DNA of 64,000 bases from assembly GCF_003344865.1 (NCBI RefSeq), contig NZ_CP031165.1, forward strand, positions 1,493,910 through 1,557,909, in the 5' to 3' direction. Positions 36,995-44,629 of the stretch are shown in pieces. Numbering within the stretch: position 1 is the stretch's first letter; every line of letters starts with the position of its first letter. The stretch is from Euzebya pacifica. Its GTDB lineage: Bacteria > Actinomycetota > Nitriliruptoria > Euzebyales > Euzebyaceae. The notes under the pieces were generated by a model. It made no database searches. It saw only the letters and a list, made by a program, of their open reading frames with translations, and was not told where the DNA came from. A program made the position numbers and the translations under genes.

Positions 36995-37017
36995 CCGAGC
37001 CTGCCGAGCAGGCTCGG
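36995..37017 (+). terminator. Terminator of the two-component operon
   Basis: Perfect 10-bp stem CCGAGCCTGC / GCAGGCTCGG with a 3-base loop, 8 bases after the lipoprotein stop. Confidence 0.8.
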
Positions 37018-37050
37018 CACCGCCGCCGTCCCCGAAATTGGTCGTTGCCG

Positions 37051-37178
37051 ACAATTGTGGTCTCCGGTGCATCGGTGCACCCCTCGCCACAATCGTGGCC
37101 AAATGACGCGTTCACGTCATTGGCATCTCACGACGATTGTGGTCCCGGGTGCACCCGTGCTCCGCCAGCCACAATTGT
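37051..37178. repeat. 128-bp nested imperfect dyad element
   Basis: Three pairs of inverted segments share one centre near 37114: ACAATTGTGG (37051) with CCACAATTGT (37169); CCACAATCGT (37087) with ACGATTGTGG (37133); CCAAATGACG (37099) with CGTCATTGG (37115). GGTGCACC and GGGTGCACCC lie symmetrically between them. It fills the gap between the terminator of the upstream operon and the 3' end of ccrA. It is more A/T-rich than its surroundings. It may be a MITE/REP-like element or a structured 3' element. Confidence 0.75.
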
Positions 37179-37202
37179 GGCCGGATGCCATTCAGGGCCG
37201 TC

Positions 37203-38552
37203 TTACTGGAGGGTCTTCCAGGCGTTGAGGTCGTCGATGATCGCCTCGCGCTTGGCGGTGTCCTGGACGCCTTCGCCCTCCTGGCGGGCGTTGACGAGCA
37301 CGCCGAGCTTCCCGGTGTGGGCGTTGGTGTGCATCGCCCACGCACCCTCGGCAGCCTCGTCGAGGTTGTAGGTGCGGGTCAGGATGGGGTGGATCATGCC
37401 CAGGTCGACCAGGCGGTTGGCCTCCCACGCCTCCTTGTAGTTGGCGAAGTGGCTGGACACGATCGACTTGAGGTTCATCCACAGGTACCGGTTGTCGTAC
37501 TCGTGCATGTAGCCCGACGTCGAGGCGCAGGTGATGATCTTGCCGCCCTTCCGGGTGACGAACACGCTGGCGCCGAAGGTGGCGCGCCCCGGGTGCTCGA
37601 AGACCATGTCGACGTCGCGACCGCCGGTGAACTCGCGGATCTTCTTGCCGAACCGCTTCCACTCGTCGGGACGCTGCGTGTCGCCGTCCCAGAACTGGTA
37701 CCCCTCGGCCTTGCGGTCGATGACGGTGTCCACGCCGAGGTCGTTGAGCAGCTCGACCTTGTCGGGGGAGGACACCACACAGATCGGGATGCCGCCGCCG
37801 TTGCGAACCAGCTGCACGGCGAACCCGCCGAGGCCGCCGGTGGCGCCCCAGATCAGCACGGTGTCGCCCTGCTTCATGCCGCCGGCGTTCTGCGAGACGA
37901 GCATGCGGTAGCTGGTCGCCAGCGTGAGGCCCAACGAGCCGGCTTCCTCCCACGTCAGGTGGGTGGGCATCGGCATCAGCTGGTTGGCCTTGACCATCGA
38001 CACCTCGGCCATGCTGCCGAAGTTGGTCTCGAAGCCCCAGATCCGCTGCCGGTCGTCGATCATGGAGTCGTCGTGGCCCTCGGGGCCCTCCATGTCCACG
38101 TAGTTGCAGTGGACGGTGACGCGGTCGCCGGGCTGCCAGCGGGTGACGCCGGGGCCGGTGCGCAGGACCACACCAGCCGCGTCGGAACCGACGATGTGGT
38201 ACGGCAGGTCATGGCGTGCGCCGAGCTCTCCCTCGCGGGCGAACCGCTTGAGGAACCCGAAGGTCGACATCGGCTCGAAGATGGAGGTCCACACGGTGTT
38301 GAAGTTCAGCGCGGAGGCCATCGGGGCGATGAGCACCTCGTTGGGCCCCAGCGGCGGCAGGTCGACCTCGTCGACGTGGAGCGACTTGCGCGGGTCCTTG
38401 TCGGCGGAGTCGACGCCGTCGAACATGTCGACCTCGTCCGCGCGGACGACCGCCGCGCGCATCGACTCGGGAAGGGGAGTGTTGGCGATGTCCTCGGGTG
38501 TGGCATCGGGGGACAGCGCCACGTTCAGAAGATCGTGCATGGCGGAGGTCAT
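37203..38552 (-). CDS. ccrA: Crotonyl-CoA carboxylase/reductase
   Basis: 449 residues of the MDR (zinc-independent alcohol dehydrogenase-like) superfamily in the Ccr lineage. FNTVWTSIFEP and FLKRFAREGE near residues 83-105, HIVGSDAAGVV, WGFETNFGSMAEVSMVK, GLTLATSYRML, WGATGGLGGFAVQL for NADPH and FEHPGRATFGASVFV are diagnostic. It reductively carboxylates crotonyl-CoA to ethylmalonyl-CoA, for the ethylmalonyl-CoA pathway or polyketide extender supply; no other pathway gene is in the window. AAGGAGAG lies seven bases before the ATG, and a TetR-like palindrome lies over its promoter. Confidence 0.94.
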   Translation of the reverse strand: MTSAMHDLLNVALSPDATPEDIANTPLPESMRAAVVRADEVDMFDGVDSADKDPRKSLHVDEVDLPPLGPNEVLIAPMASALNFNTVWTSIFEPMSTFGFLKRFAREGELGARHDLPYHIVGSDAAGVVLRTGPGVTRWQPGDRVTVHCNYVDMEGPEGHDDSMIDDRQRIWGFETNFGSMAEVSMVKANQLMPMPTHLTWEEAGSLGLTLATSYRMLVSQNAGGMKQGDTVLIWGATGGLGGFAVQLVRNGGGIPICVVSSPDKVELLNDLGVDTVIDRKAEGYQFWDGDTQRPDEWKRFGKKIREFTGGRDVDMVFEHPGRATFGASVFVTRKGGKIITCASTSGYMHEYDNRYLWMNLKSIVSSHFANYKEAWEANRLVDLGMIHPILTRTYNLDEAAEGAWAMHTNAHTGKLGVLVNARQEGEGVQDTAKREAIIDDLNAWKTLQ

Positions 38553-38605
38553 GAGGGGCTCTCCTTCGCCGCCCGGAACCCGGGCGCTCGAGGTCGGGAT
38601 GTCGG

Positions 38606-38627
38606 CAGGTTACCGGTCGGTAGCCTG
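38606..38627 (-). promoter_or_regulatory. TetR-type palindromic operator upstream of ccrA
   Basis: CAGGTTACCG / CGGTAGCCTG around a central GT makes a 22-bp dyad with one mismatch; its core ACCGACCGGT (minus strand) is the half-site arrangement many actinobacterial TetR regulators of acyl-CoA metabolism use. It overlaps TAACCT, a possible -10 for ccrA about 55 bases before the ATG. Confidence 0.55.
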
Positions 38628-38700
38628 CGGATGCCAAACCGGGCAAGGGGCTCGGGAGCGCTCCGTGATCGGACAGCAAACGGCCCCGAGGTGCCTGGAT

Positions 38701-38727
38701 CCGTCCTCCCTTCCCCTTGGAGGACGG
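38701..38727. terminator. Hairpin in the ccrA-zincin intergenic region
   Basis: Perfect 9-bp stem CCGTCCTCC / GGAGGACGG with a 9-base loop. It could end transcription arriving from the zincin gene. Confidence 0.5.
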
Positions 38728-38797
38728 CCCGGCTGTGCCTCGAGGCCGCTCGCGTGTCGGACACGGTACGGGTGTCCTGGATGGCCGTCAATCGACC

Positions 38798-38988
38798 TTG
38801 TCCACACCCCCTCGACCGATGGTCGAGGGCTGGGCCGCTGACCTGCACGAACGCGAATCAGGAGCGTGGGGACAACTGTGGACAACCGGTGGAAAACTTC
38901 ACCCGAACGGCGCTGACCTGCGGAAACGCCCGTGTGGAAAACAAAGTTGCTGTGGATTGACGAACCCTCGACCAACGGTCGAGGGTTC
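38798..38988. other. DnaA-box-like cluster framed by two copies of one palindrome
   Basis: Within 162 bp lie TTGTCCACA (38798-38806, perfect), TGTGGACAA (38877-38885, perfect reverse), TGGGGACAA (38867) and TGTGGAAAA (38933), each one mismatch, and two weaker sites, GGTGGAAAA (38888) and TGTGGATTG (38951). Palindromes CCCTCGACC-N3-GGTCGAGGG occur at 38809-38829 and 38965-38985 (the latter extended to 12-bp arms). No coding sequence is present. dnaA, dnaN and parAB are not in the window, so an origin is not claimed. Confidence 0.6.
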
Positions 38989-39026
38989 TGCTCCTGCGGC
39001 CCGCGGAACGTGCGGTCCGGGGCGTG

Positions 39027-40325
39027 TCAGAGGTCCAGGCCACCGAGGTCGTCGGGGATCTCGACGTCGGCCGCCGGAAGGTCGTCGGTGGCCGGGGCGA
39101 CGCCTTCGTCGGCCTCTTCCGCCGCCAGGCGAAGCAGCCACCGGCTGGGGTCGGCGATCTCCGCGGGGGACGGCAGATGGGCGGGATCGCGCCACACCGC
39201 ATCCAGGCCGGGCACGCCGCGGGCGGTCAGCACCGCCTCGCAGAACCGACGGCCCTGCTCGGTGTCGGAGGGACGAAGGTCCAGGCCGATCAGCTGGGTG
39301 AGGAACCGCTCGCCGGTGCCCGCCTCGGCACGCCGTCGACGGGTGACCTCCTCGATGCGTGCAAGGGAGGAGAGCTTGCCCTCGCCTGCCCGCGACACCA
39401 TCACATCGGCGTAGCCGGCGACCAGCGACACCATCGCCTGGACACGGGACATGATCTCGCGCTGTGCGGGGGAGGGCTGCAGGCCCATGTCTCCGGCCTG
39501 CTCGGCCAACCGCTGCATCGCCTCGGGGTCCCCCAGCATCTCCGGCGACAGCGACTCGAGCCCGCCCATCTGCTCGGTCAGGCGGGCCGGGTCGATCTCG
39601 GCGGCGGCGGCGAAGCGTCCCATCTCGTCGGTCAGGTGGTCGGTGAACCAGTCGACGCCGGCGAACACCCGGCGGTGCACGACCTCGCGCAGCGCCAACC
39701 AGAAGCGCATCTCGTGGACGTCCAGCCCGTACTCCTTGGCCAGCTTGCCGGCGGCGTCACCGACCGTGGCGACCACGTCGGGTTCCATGGTGGGCACGCC
39801 CAGGTCGTAGCCGCCCATGAGCTGACCGGCGAGGTGGCCGGCGATCGTGCCCACCTGCATGCCGGTCAGCATCGCGGTCATCGGGCCCATGGCGCTCTGC
39901 AGGCCGCCGAGTCCGGCCATCCCGCCGGGCAGCTGGTCGGCGAGGCCCTTGCCCAGCGCCTCCTGCATGCCGGTCGCGATCGGCTCGACGTACCGGGCGA
40001 TGCCGCCCTCGGAGGCCGCGAGGCGCACCCATTCCTGGCTGGTCAGCGCCAGCGCCCGCCCGTTCACCGCCGGCAGGCCCGTGTGGCCCTCCAGCCACGA
40101 CTCGGTGACACGGACCGCGTCGGCCCAGGCCTCCTGGTCGGCGTCCACGCCGATCGCCAGCTGCGGCTCGCCCGCAAGGCCTGCCGCCGTCTGTCGGGCG
40201 ATGTCCCAGTTCACTGGGCCGCCCTGCCAGCTCATGAGCTTCTGGAGCTCCTTGAACAGCGGGATGTTGGACAGCGCCTCGGGGTCGAAGCCGAAGGGGC
40301 CCTGGTCGAACTCGTCGTTGGCCAT
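39027..40325 (-). CDS. DUF2342 / zincin-like metalloprotease family protein
   Basis: 432 residues of the actinobacterial zinc-dependent hydrolase family often labelled coenzyme-F420 biosynthesis-associated (DUF2342). GPVNWDIARQTAAG near residue 37, the Gly/Met-rich middle (MAGLGGLQSAMGPMTAML), then LDVHEMRFWLALREVVHRRVF around residue 210 match the family pattern of a metal-binding helix. The Asp/Glu-rich tail is typical. Function is not established; peptidase activity is inferred from the fold. No Shine-Dalgarno is obvious for ATG 40325. The 110 bp to the divergent SDR gene hold both promoters. Confidence 0.82.
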   Translation of the reverse strand: MANDEFDQGPFGFDPEALSNIPLFKELQKLMSWQGGPVNWDIARQTAAGLAGEPQLAIGVDADQEAWADAVRVTESWLEGHTGLPAVNGRALALTSQEWVRLAASEGGIARYVEPIATGMQEALGKGLADQLPGGMAGLGGLQSAMGPMTAMLTGMQVGTIAGHLAGQLMGGYDLGVPTMEPDVVATVGDAAGKLAKEYGLDVHEMRFWLALREVVHRRVFAGVDWFTDHLTDEMGRFAAAAEIDPARLTEQMGGLESLSPEMLGDPEAMQRLAEQAGDMGLQPSPAQREIMSRVQAMVSLVAGYADVMVSRAGEGKLSSLARIEEVTRRRRAEAGTGERFLTQLIGLDLRPSDTEQGRRFCEAVLTARGVPGLDAVWRDPAHLPSPAEIADPSRWLLRLAAEEADEGVAPATDDLPAADVEIPDDLGGLDL

Positions 40326-40435
40326 ACCGCCACTGTAGTGAGCAGTCCACTCCCACGAGAGGGCGGGGGGAGGCCGGGGGCACCGGACCGTGGTAGACGT
40401 GGGCCGCCCTCGACGCTGACAGGAGCTCCCACACC

Positions 40436-41482
40436 ATGGCCATGCCCCGGACCGTCACGGTCATCGGGTCCTCCACCCCCCTCGGCAGCGCCGCCGTCGA
40501 ACGGCTGTCCACCGACAGCTCCGTGGTCGCCATCGACGGCACCGCCCCGAGCATGCCCCTCGGCGGCGTCGACGTGCGGATCATGGACCCGCGCGACCGG
40601 CTGCTGCCCCTCGCGCTGGAGGGGACCGACGCCGTCGTGCACGCCGCGTTCAGCGACGACCTGACCGCTGGTCCCGACGCCTTGTACGGCCACAACGTCG
40701 GAGGAACACGCAACGTCCTGGAGGCCTGTGCCCGGGCCGACGTCGGCCGCCTCGTGGTGCTGTCCACCGCGGCGGTGTACGGCGCCCATGCCGACAACCC
40801 CGTGCCGCTCGACGAGTACGCCCCCATGCGGGCCAACCCCGGGTTCGCGTGGGCCTACCAGCGACAGGTGGTGGAGGAGCTCGTGGAGGACTGGGCCGAC
40901 GCGCATCCCGACGTGGCCGTCACCGTCCTGCGCCTGGTGCCCGTGCTCGGCCCGGAGCTGGAGAACGCGCTGTCGCACCTGCTGGCCGCACCGCGCCTGC
41001 TGGTGCCGGCGGGCGGACAACCGCTGTGGCAGCTGCTGCGCGTCGGCGATGCTGCCGACGCCGTCGCCCACGTCCTGCAGCACGACCTCGCCGGCATCTA
41101 CAACGTCGCCCCCGACGGGTGGTTGTCCACCGAGGAGACGGCTGCCGCCCTGCACACCGCCGTGCAGGCGGTGGGCCAGACCACGTTCGCCCAGATCCTG
41201 CGCGCCGGGCAGGCCGCCGGGATCGCCCCGGCACCCGAGGAGTCGTTGGCCTACCTGACCCATCCGTGGGCCGTCGACGGCACCCGGCTCCGTGAGACCG
41301 GATGGCGCCCGCGATCCAGCACCCGTGACTGCCTGCAGGCGTTCGCGGAGTCCCGGCAGGGCACCGTCTCGATCGGCACGGTGCGCGTGGAGACCGCCGA
41401 CCTGCGGCGAGCCGGAACCGTGGCCGCGCTGGTGTCGGCGCTGATCGGATGGCGCCTGCTGCGCCGAGGAGGCCGTTCGTGA
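40436..41482 (+). CDS. NAD-dependent epimerase/dehydratase-like (extended SDR) with altered active site
   Basis: 348 residues. Rossmann opening VTVIGSSTPLGSAAVERL, DAVVHAAF, NVGGTRNVLEACARADVGR and VVLSTAAVYG follow the extended SDR plan. The catalytic YxxxK is YQRQV here, so the lysine is missing. The C-terminus ends in a hydrophobic helix (VAALVSALIGWRLLRRGG), suggesting membrane attachment. It overlaps moaE by 4 bp (GTGA). It may be a binding or regulatory SDR. Confidence 0.75.
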   Translation: MAMPRTVTVIGSSTPLGSAAVERLSTDSSVVAIDGTAPSMPLGGVDVRIMDPRDRLLPLALEGTDAVVHAAFSDDLTAGPDALYGHNVGGTRNVLEACARADVGRLVVLSTAAVYGAHADNPVPLDEYAPMRANPGFAWAYQRQVVEELVEDWADAHPDVAVTVLRLVPVLGPELENALSHLLAAPRLLVPAGGQPLWQLLRVGDAADAVAHVLQHDLAGIYNVAPDGWLSTEETAAALHTAVQAVGQTTFAQILRAGQAAGIAPAPEESLAYLTHPWAVDGTRLRETGWRPRSSTRDCLQAFAESRQGTVSIGTVRVETADLRRAGTVAALVSALIGWRLLRRGGRS

Positions 41483-41934
41483 CCCCCGCCCGCATCCACT
41501 CCGCCATCGTGGCGTCGCCCCTGTCGGTTGCCGACGCCCACGCCTTCGTCGCCGATCCTGCGTCGGGCGCGACCGTGGTCTTCACCGGCCAGGTCCGGGA
41601 CCACGCCGTGCCTGACGAGACCCCGGATGCGGATGCCCGGGACGTGGCGGGCCTGGACTACGAGGTCTACGAGGGCGTCGCCCAGGACACGCTCGCGGCG
41701 CTGGTCGCGGAGGTCGCCGAACGCTGGCCGACCGTGCGGGCCATCTGGGCCGAGCACCGGATCGGCTCGTTGGCCATCAGCGACCTGGCCGTGGTCGTGG
41801 GCGTGTCGAGTCCCCACCGCGACACGGCTTTCGAGGCCGGCCGCTACCTGATCGACACGCTCAAGGCGACGGTGCCGATCTGGAAGAAGGAGCACTGGGC
41901 CGAGGGGGGCCACCACTGGCCGGGCACCGACTGA
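41479..41934 (+). CDS. moaE: Molybdopterin synthase catalytic subunit
   Basis: A 151-residue MoaE. ATVVFTGQVRDH opens the fold; LDYEVYEG, AEHRIGSLAISDLAV, VSSPHRDTAFEAGRYLIDTL and TVPIWKKEHW contain the conserved catalytic lysines. It inserts dithiolene sulfur into precursor Z with MoaD, which is not in the window. GTG 41479 overlaps the SDR stop. Confidence 0.95.
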   Translation: MTPARIHSAIVASPLSVADAHAFVADPASGATVVFTGQVRDHAVPDETPDADARDVAGLDYEVYEGVAQDTLAALVAEVAERWPTVRAIWAEHRIGSLAISDLAVVVGVSSPHRDTAFEAGRYLIDTLKATVPIWKKEHWAEGGHHWPGTD

Positions 41935-41979
41935 GGAACGTTCAGATGCCTCGGACCACCGGACAGGGGGTAGCACAGC

Positions 41980-42006
41980 GTGCGTTCAACGCACGCCCCG
42001 TATGAT
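41980..42006 (+). promoter_or_regulatory. Palindrome plus -10 before the small membrane protein gene
   Basis: GTGCGTTCAACGCAC (41980-41994) is a perfect dyad placed where a -35 would be; TATGAT (42001-42006) is a near-consensus -10, nine bases before the ATG. Confidence 0.6.
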
Positions 42007-42015
42007 GAACGGACC

Positions 42016-42240
42016 ATGTCCGCCCTCATTGCCCTGATCCTGTTGGTCGCCGCAGGTTGGTTCGTCACCAACCTCGCCGGCGGTTCCGCGACCGGTCGAC
42101 GCGAGCCGATGGACTCCGTCCACGACTTCTCGCGCGCCATGTCCGCGCTGGATCCCTCGCGCCCCATGCCCGCTGCCCGCCCGCCTGCTCCGGCCCGTCA
42201 GCCGGGTCCGAACCGCCGAATCGCGGCCACACGCCGTTAG
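42016..42240 (+). CDS. Small single-span membrane protein
   Basis: 74 residues: an N-terminal membrane helix (SALIALILLVAAGWFVTNLA) then a basic, Pro/Arg-rich cytosolic tail with SVHDFSRAMSAL. No family recognised. The ATG is nine bases from TATGAT with no Shine-Dalgarno, so the transcript is probably leaderless. It lies 69 bp upstream of mreB on the same strand; a divisome or cell-shape link is only suggested by position. Confidence 0.65.
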   Translation: MSALIALILLVAAGWFVTNLAGGSATGRREPMDSVHDFSRAMSALDPSRPMPAARPPAPARQPGPNRRIAATRR

Positions 42241-42309
42241 CAGGGCTGGGCACGCACCGGGGACGGCGGCGGGCCCACCACCCCGGTGGACACTAAGGTG
42301 GCCGGCAGC

Positions 42310-43308
42310 ATGAGCGGCGACCTCGCCATCGACCTCGGGACGGCCAACACCATCGTGTGGGCGCGACACCGCGGCATCGTGCTGCGCGAACCCACGGTGG
42401 TGGCTGTCGACGCACGGACGAGCAAGGTCATCGCCGCGGGCCTCGGGGCCTACGAGGCGGTGCGGGCCGCGACCCAGCCCGCCGTGCTCGAGCGGCCGCT
42501 GTCCGGCGGGGCCGTGACAGACTTCGTGATGACCTCGCGGATGCTCCGGCTGCTGTTCGAGCGGCTCGGGGTCGGACGGTTCAGCCGGTCGCGGGTGCTC
42601 ATCTCCGTCCCCAGCGGCGTGACCAACGTCGAACGCTCGGCCCTCCGTGACGCGGCCAAGCAGGCCGGAGCCGGCCGGGTGTACCTGATCGAGGAACCCA
42701 TGGCGGCCGCCATCGGGGCCAACATGCCCGTCGAGGACCCCGTCGGGTCGATGATCGTCGACATCGGCGGCGGCAACACCGACGTCGCGGTCATCTCCCT
42801 CGGGGGTGTCGTGGTCAGCCGGGCGATCCGGGTGGGCGGCTTCGACCTTGACCACGCCATCCAGGACTGGGTACGGGACGCCTTCGGCATCGCGATCGGT
42901 GACCGCACCGCGGAGGAGCTCAAGATCGCGTTGGGACGGGTCTTCCCCACGACCAACCCGACGCGGGCAGAGGTCACCGGCCGCGACCTCGAGACCGGTC
43001 TGGCCAGCACGATCACCATCGACTCCGACCAGGTCCGCTCGGCGCTTGACCGCCAGGCGGCGGCGATCGCCGGCTGCGTGGTCGACACGCTGTCGGACTG
43101 CCCGCCGGAGCTGGCCCAGGACGTCATGTCGGGCGGCATCCTGCTGGTCGGTGGCGGGGCCCTGCTGGGCGGCCTCGACGAGCTGATCGCCTCCATCACC
43201 CAGGTCAAGGTGCACGTGGCCGACAACCCGCTGGATGCCGTCATCACCGGCGCCGGGGCGGCCATCGACGCCGAGTGGGACCTCGGCGCGGTCTTCTCCT
43301 CCGACTGA
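42310..43308 (+). CDS. mreB: Rod shape-determining protein MreB
   Basis: A 332-residue bacterial actin: LAIDLGTANT (phosphate 1), SRVLISVPSGVTNVERSA, LIEEPMAAAIG, MIVDIGGGNTDVAVI (phosphate 2) and LLVGGGALLGGLDE (adenosine loop). It forms membrane filaments guiding wall synthesis. ATG 42310 is preceded by AAGGTGG at eight bases; a GTG 24 bases upstream is unlikely. mreC and mreD are not adjacent. A terminator follows. MreB is patchily distributed in actinobacteria. Confidence 0.95.
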   Translation: MSGDLAIDLGTANTIVWARHRGIVLREPTVVAVDARTSKVIAAGLGAYEAVRAATQPAVLERPLSGGAVTDFVMTSRMLRLLFERLGVGRFSRSRVLISVPSGVTNVERSALRDAAKQAGAGRVYLIEEPMAAAIGANMPVEDPVGSMIVDIGGGNTDVAVISLGGVVVSRAIRVGGFDLDHAIQDWVRDAFGIAIGDRTAEELKIALGRVFPTTNPTRAEVTGRDLETGLASTITIDSDQVRSALDRQAAAIAGCVVDTLSDCPPELAQDVMSGGILLVGGGALLGGLDELIASITQVKVHVADNPLDAVITGAGAAIDAEWDLGAVFSSD

Positions 43309-43310
43309 CC

Positions 43311-43335
43311 CCGGCCCGCGCGCGTATCGGGCCGG
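43311..43335 (+). terminator. Terminator after mreB
   Basis: 8-bp stem CCGGCCCG / CGGGCCGG with a 9-base loop immediately after the stop. Confidence 0.65.
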
Positions 43336-43430
43336 AAAGTCCTCAAGGCGTCCGTGTCCGTTGCCGATGAAGGAGGAGTCGTCTCGCGTGCGACGTGTCC
43401 AGCCGACCCCCATCCCTTCGAGGCCACACG

Positions 43431-43796
43431 ATGCAACACCTGGTTCGTTTCCGTACCGCCGAGGGCCGTGACGGCCACCACATCGCGGAGACCCTCGAGG
43501 AGGGTGTCGCCTTCGTCGAGCGCCTGCGCAACACCGAGGGCAGCAGCGACGTCGAGCTCTTTCGCCTGACCGCTGTGCCGATCGAGTTCAAGACCTACTA
43601 CCGGGTCGAGGTCAACGGCGCCGAGGTGCCCGTCACCCCTGCCGCCGCGCCGAGCATCGGGACCGCCCACTCGCCGTCGGCCGCGCCTGTCGTCGCCGCC
43701 GTCGAGGAGCCAGCCGCTCCCGCCGTGCCTGCGTCCACCGACTCCTTGCCCGAGTCCGCCGCCGCCAACGGGCGCCGGCTGTTCTCCCGCACCTGA
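43431..43796 (+). CDS. Hypothetical protein with disordered tail
   Basis: 121 residues: a compact N-terminal domain (~60) with HLVRFRTAEGRDGHHIAETL, VAFVERLRNTEGSSDVELFR and PIEFKTYYRVEV, then an Ala/Pro-rich tail ending NGRRLFSRT. The N-terminal part looks like a small alpha/beta fold; family unknown. The ATG is preceded by GAGG seven bases upstream. Confidence 0.6.
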   Translation: MQHLVRFRTAEGRDGHHIAETLEEGVAFVERLRNTEGSSDVELFRLTAVPIEFKTYYRVEVNGAEVPVTPAAAPSIGTAHSPSAAPVVAAVEEPAAPAVPASTDSLPESAAANGRRLFSRT

Positions 43797-43873
43797 GGCG
43801 CTGCCGGCCCGACGACCCCTCCGCGTGTAGCGTCCTCGGCTCGCCGACCCCGAGCAGCTGAGGAGCAACGACC

Positions 43874-44590
43874 GTGGACACCGCCATGGACGCCGTCGTC
43901 CTGGACCGCGACCACGCCCACGAGGCGTCCGGCGTCGTGGTCGTCATCGACGTCCTGCGGGCCTTCACCACCGGCAGCCTCGCCGTCGCGAACGGCGTAC
44001 CGACCATCCACCTGGTCGCCGACCCCGCCGACGCGTTCGCCCTCCGTGACGCCCATCCCGACGTCCTGCTGATGGGGGAGGAGGGGGGCCTGCCCATCGA
44101 CGGGTTCGACCTGTCCAACTCCCCGGTCGAGCTGATCGCCAGCGACGTGCGCGGCCGCGAGCTGGTGCACCGCACGTCCTCGGGGACCCGTGCTGCCGTG
44201 GCCGCCTTCGCCGGCGCCGACCGGCTGTACTGCGCGTCGCTGCTGTCCGCCGTCGCCACCGCCCAGGCGATCGGCGAGGACACCCCGACCTATGTCGTCT
44301 CCGGACGCTCCGCGGAACGGGCGGCCTTCGACGACGGTGACGACGACCTCGCCGTCGCCGAGCACATCGAGGCCCTCCGGCTGGGACGGACACCGCCGGC
44401 CGACACCAGCCACCGCATCATCACCTCGCCCGCGGCCGCCCGCCTGCGCGAGATCGGCGTGGCCGAAGCCGACATCCGTTGTGCGGCGACCCCTGTCCAC
44501 GGCCCGACGCTGATGGCTGCCCGCGACGACCGTGGCCTGCGGCTGACCCCGGTGCCGCCGACCTGGCGGCCCGTCGCCGACCCCCGCTAG
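43874..44590 (+). CDS. ComB-family 2-phosphosulfolactate phosphatase-like protein
   Basis: 238 residues. VVVIDVLRAFTTGSLAVANG is the diagnostic ComB opening with the catalytic Asp-Val-Leu-Arg; LLMGEEGGLPIDGFDLSNSPVE and HRTSSGTRAAVAA are the other two motifs. ComB acts in coenzyme M synthesis in archaea; bacterial members have uncertain substrates. GTG 43874 follows GAGGAGC. It stands alone between two plus-strand genes. Confidence 0.88.
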   Translation: MDTAMDAVVLDRDHAHEASGVVVVIDVLRAFTTGSLAVANGVPTIHLVADPADAFALRDAHPDVLLMGEEGGLPIDGFDLSNSPVELIASDVRGRELVHRTSSGTRAAVAAFAGADRLYCASLLSAVATAQAIGEDTPTYVVSGRSAERAAFDDGDDDLAVAEHIEALRLGRTPPADTSHRIITSPAAARLREIGVAEADIRCAATPVHGPTLMAARDDRGLRLTPVPPTWRPVADPR

Positions 44591-44629
44591 CACCTCACCA
44601 CCATGTCCGACCCGTACACTCGCTGACAC

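Noticed and set aside
38553-39026. Firm call of chromosomal oriC
   Set aside because: DnaA boxes are present, but dnaA, dnaN, an AT-rich unwinding element and a GC-skew measurement are lacking.
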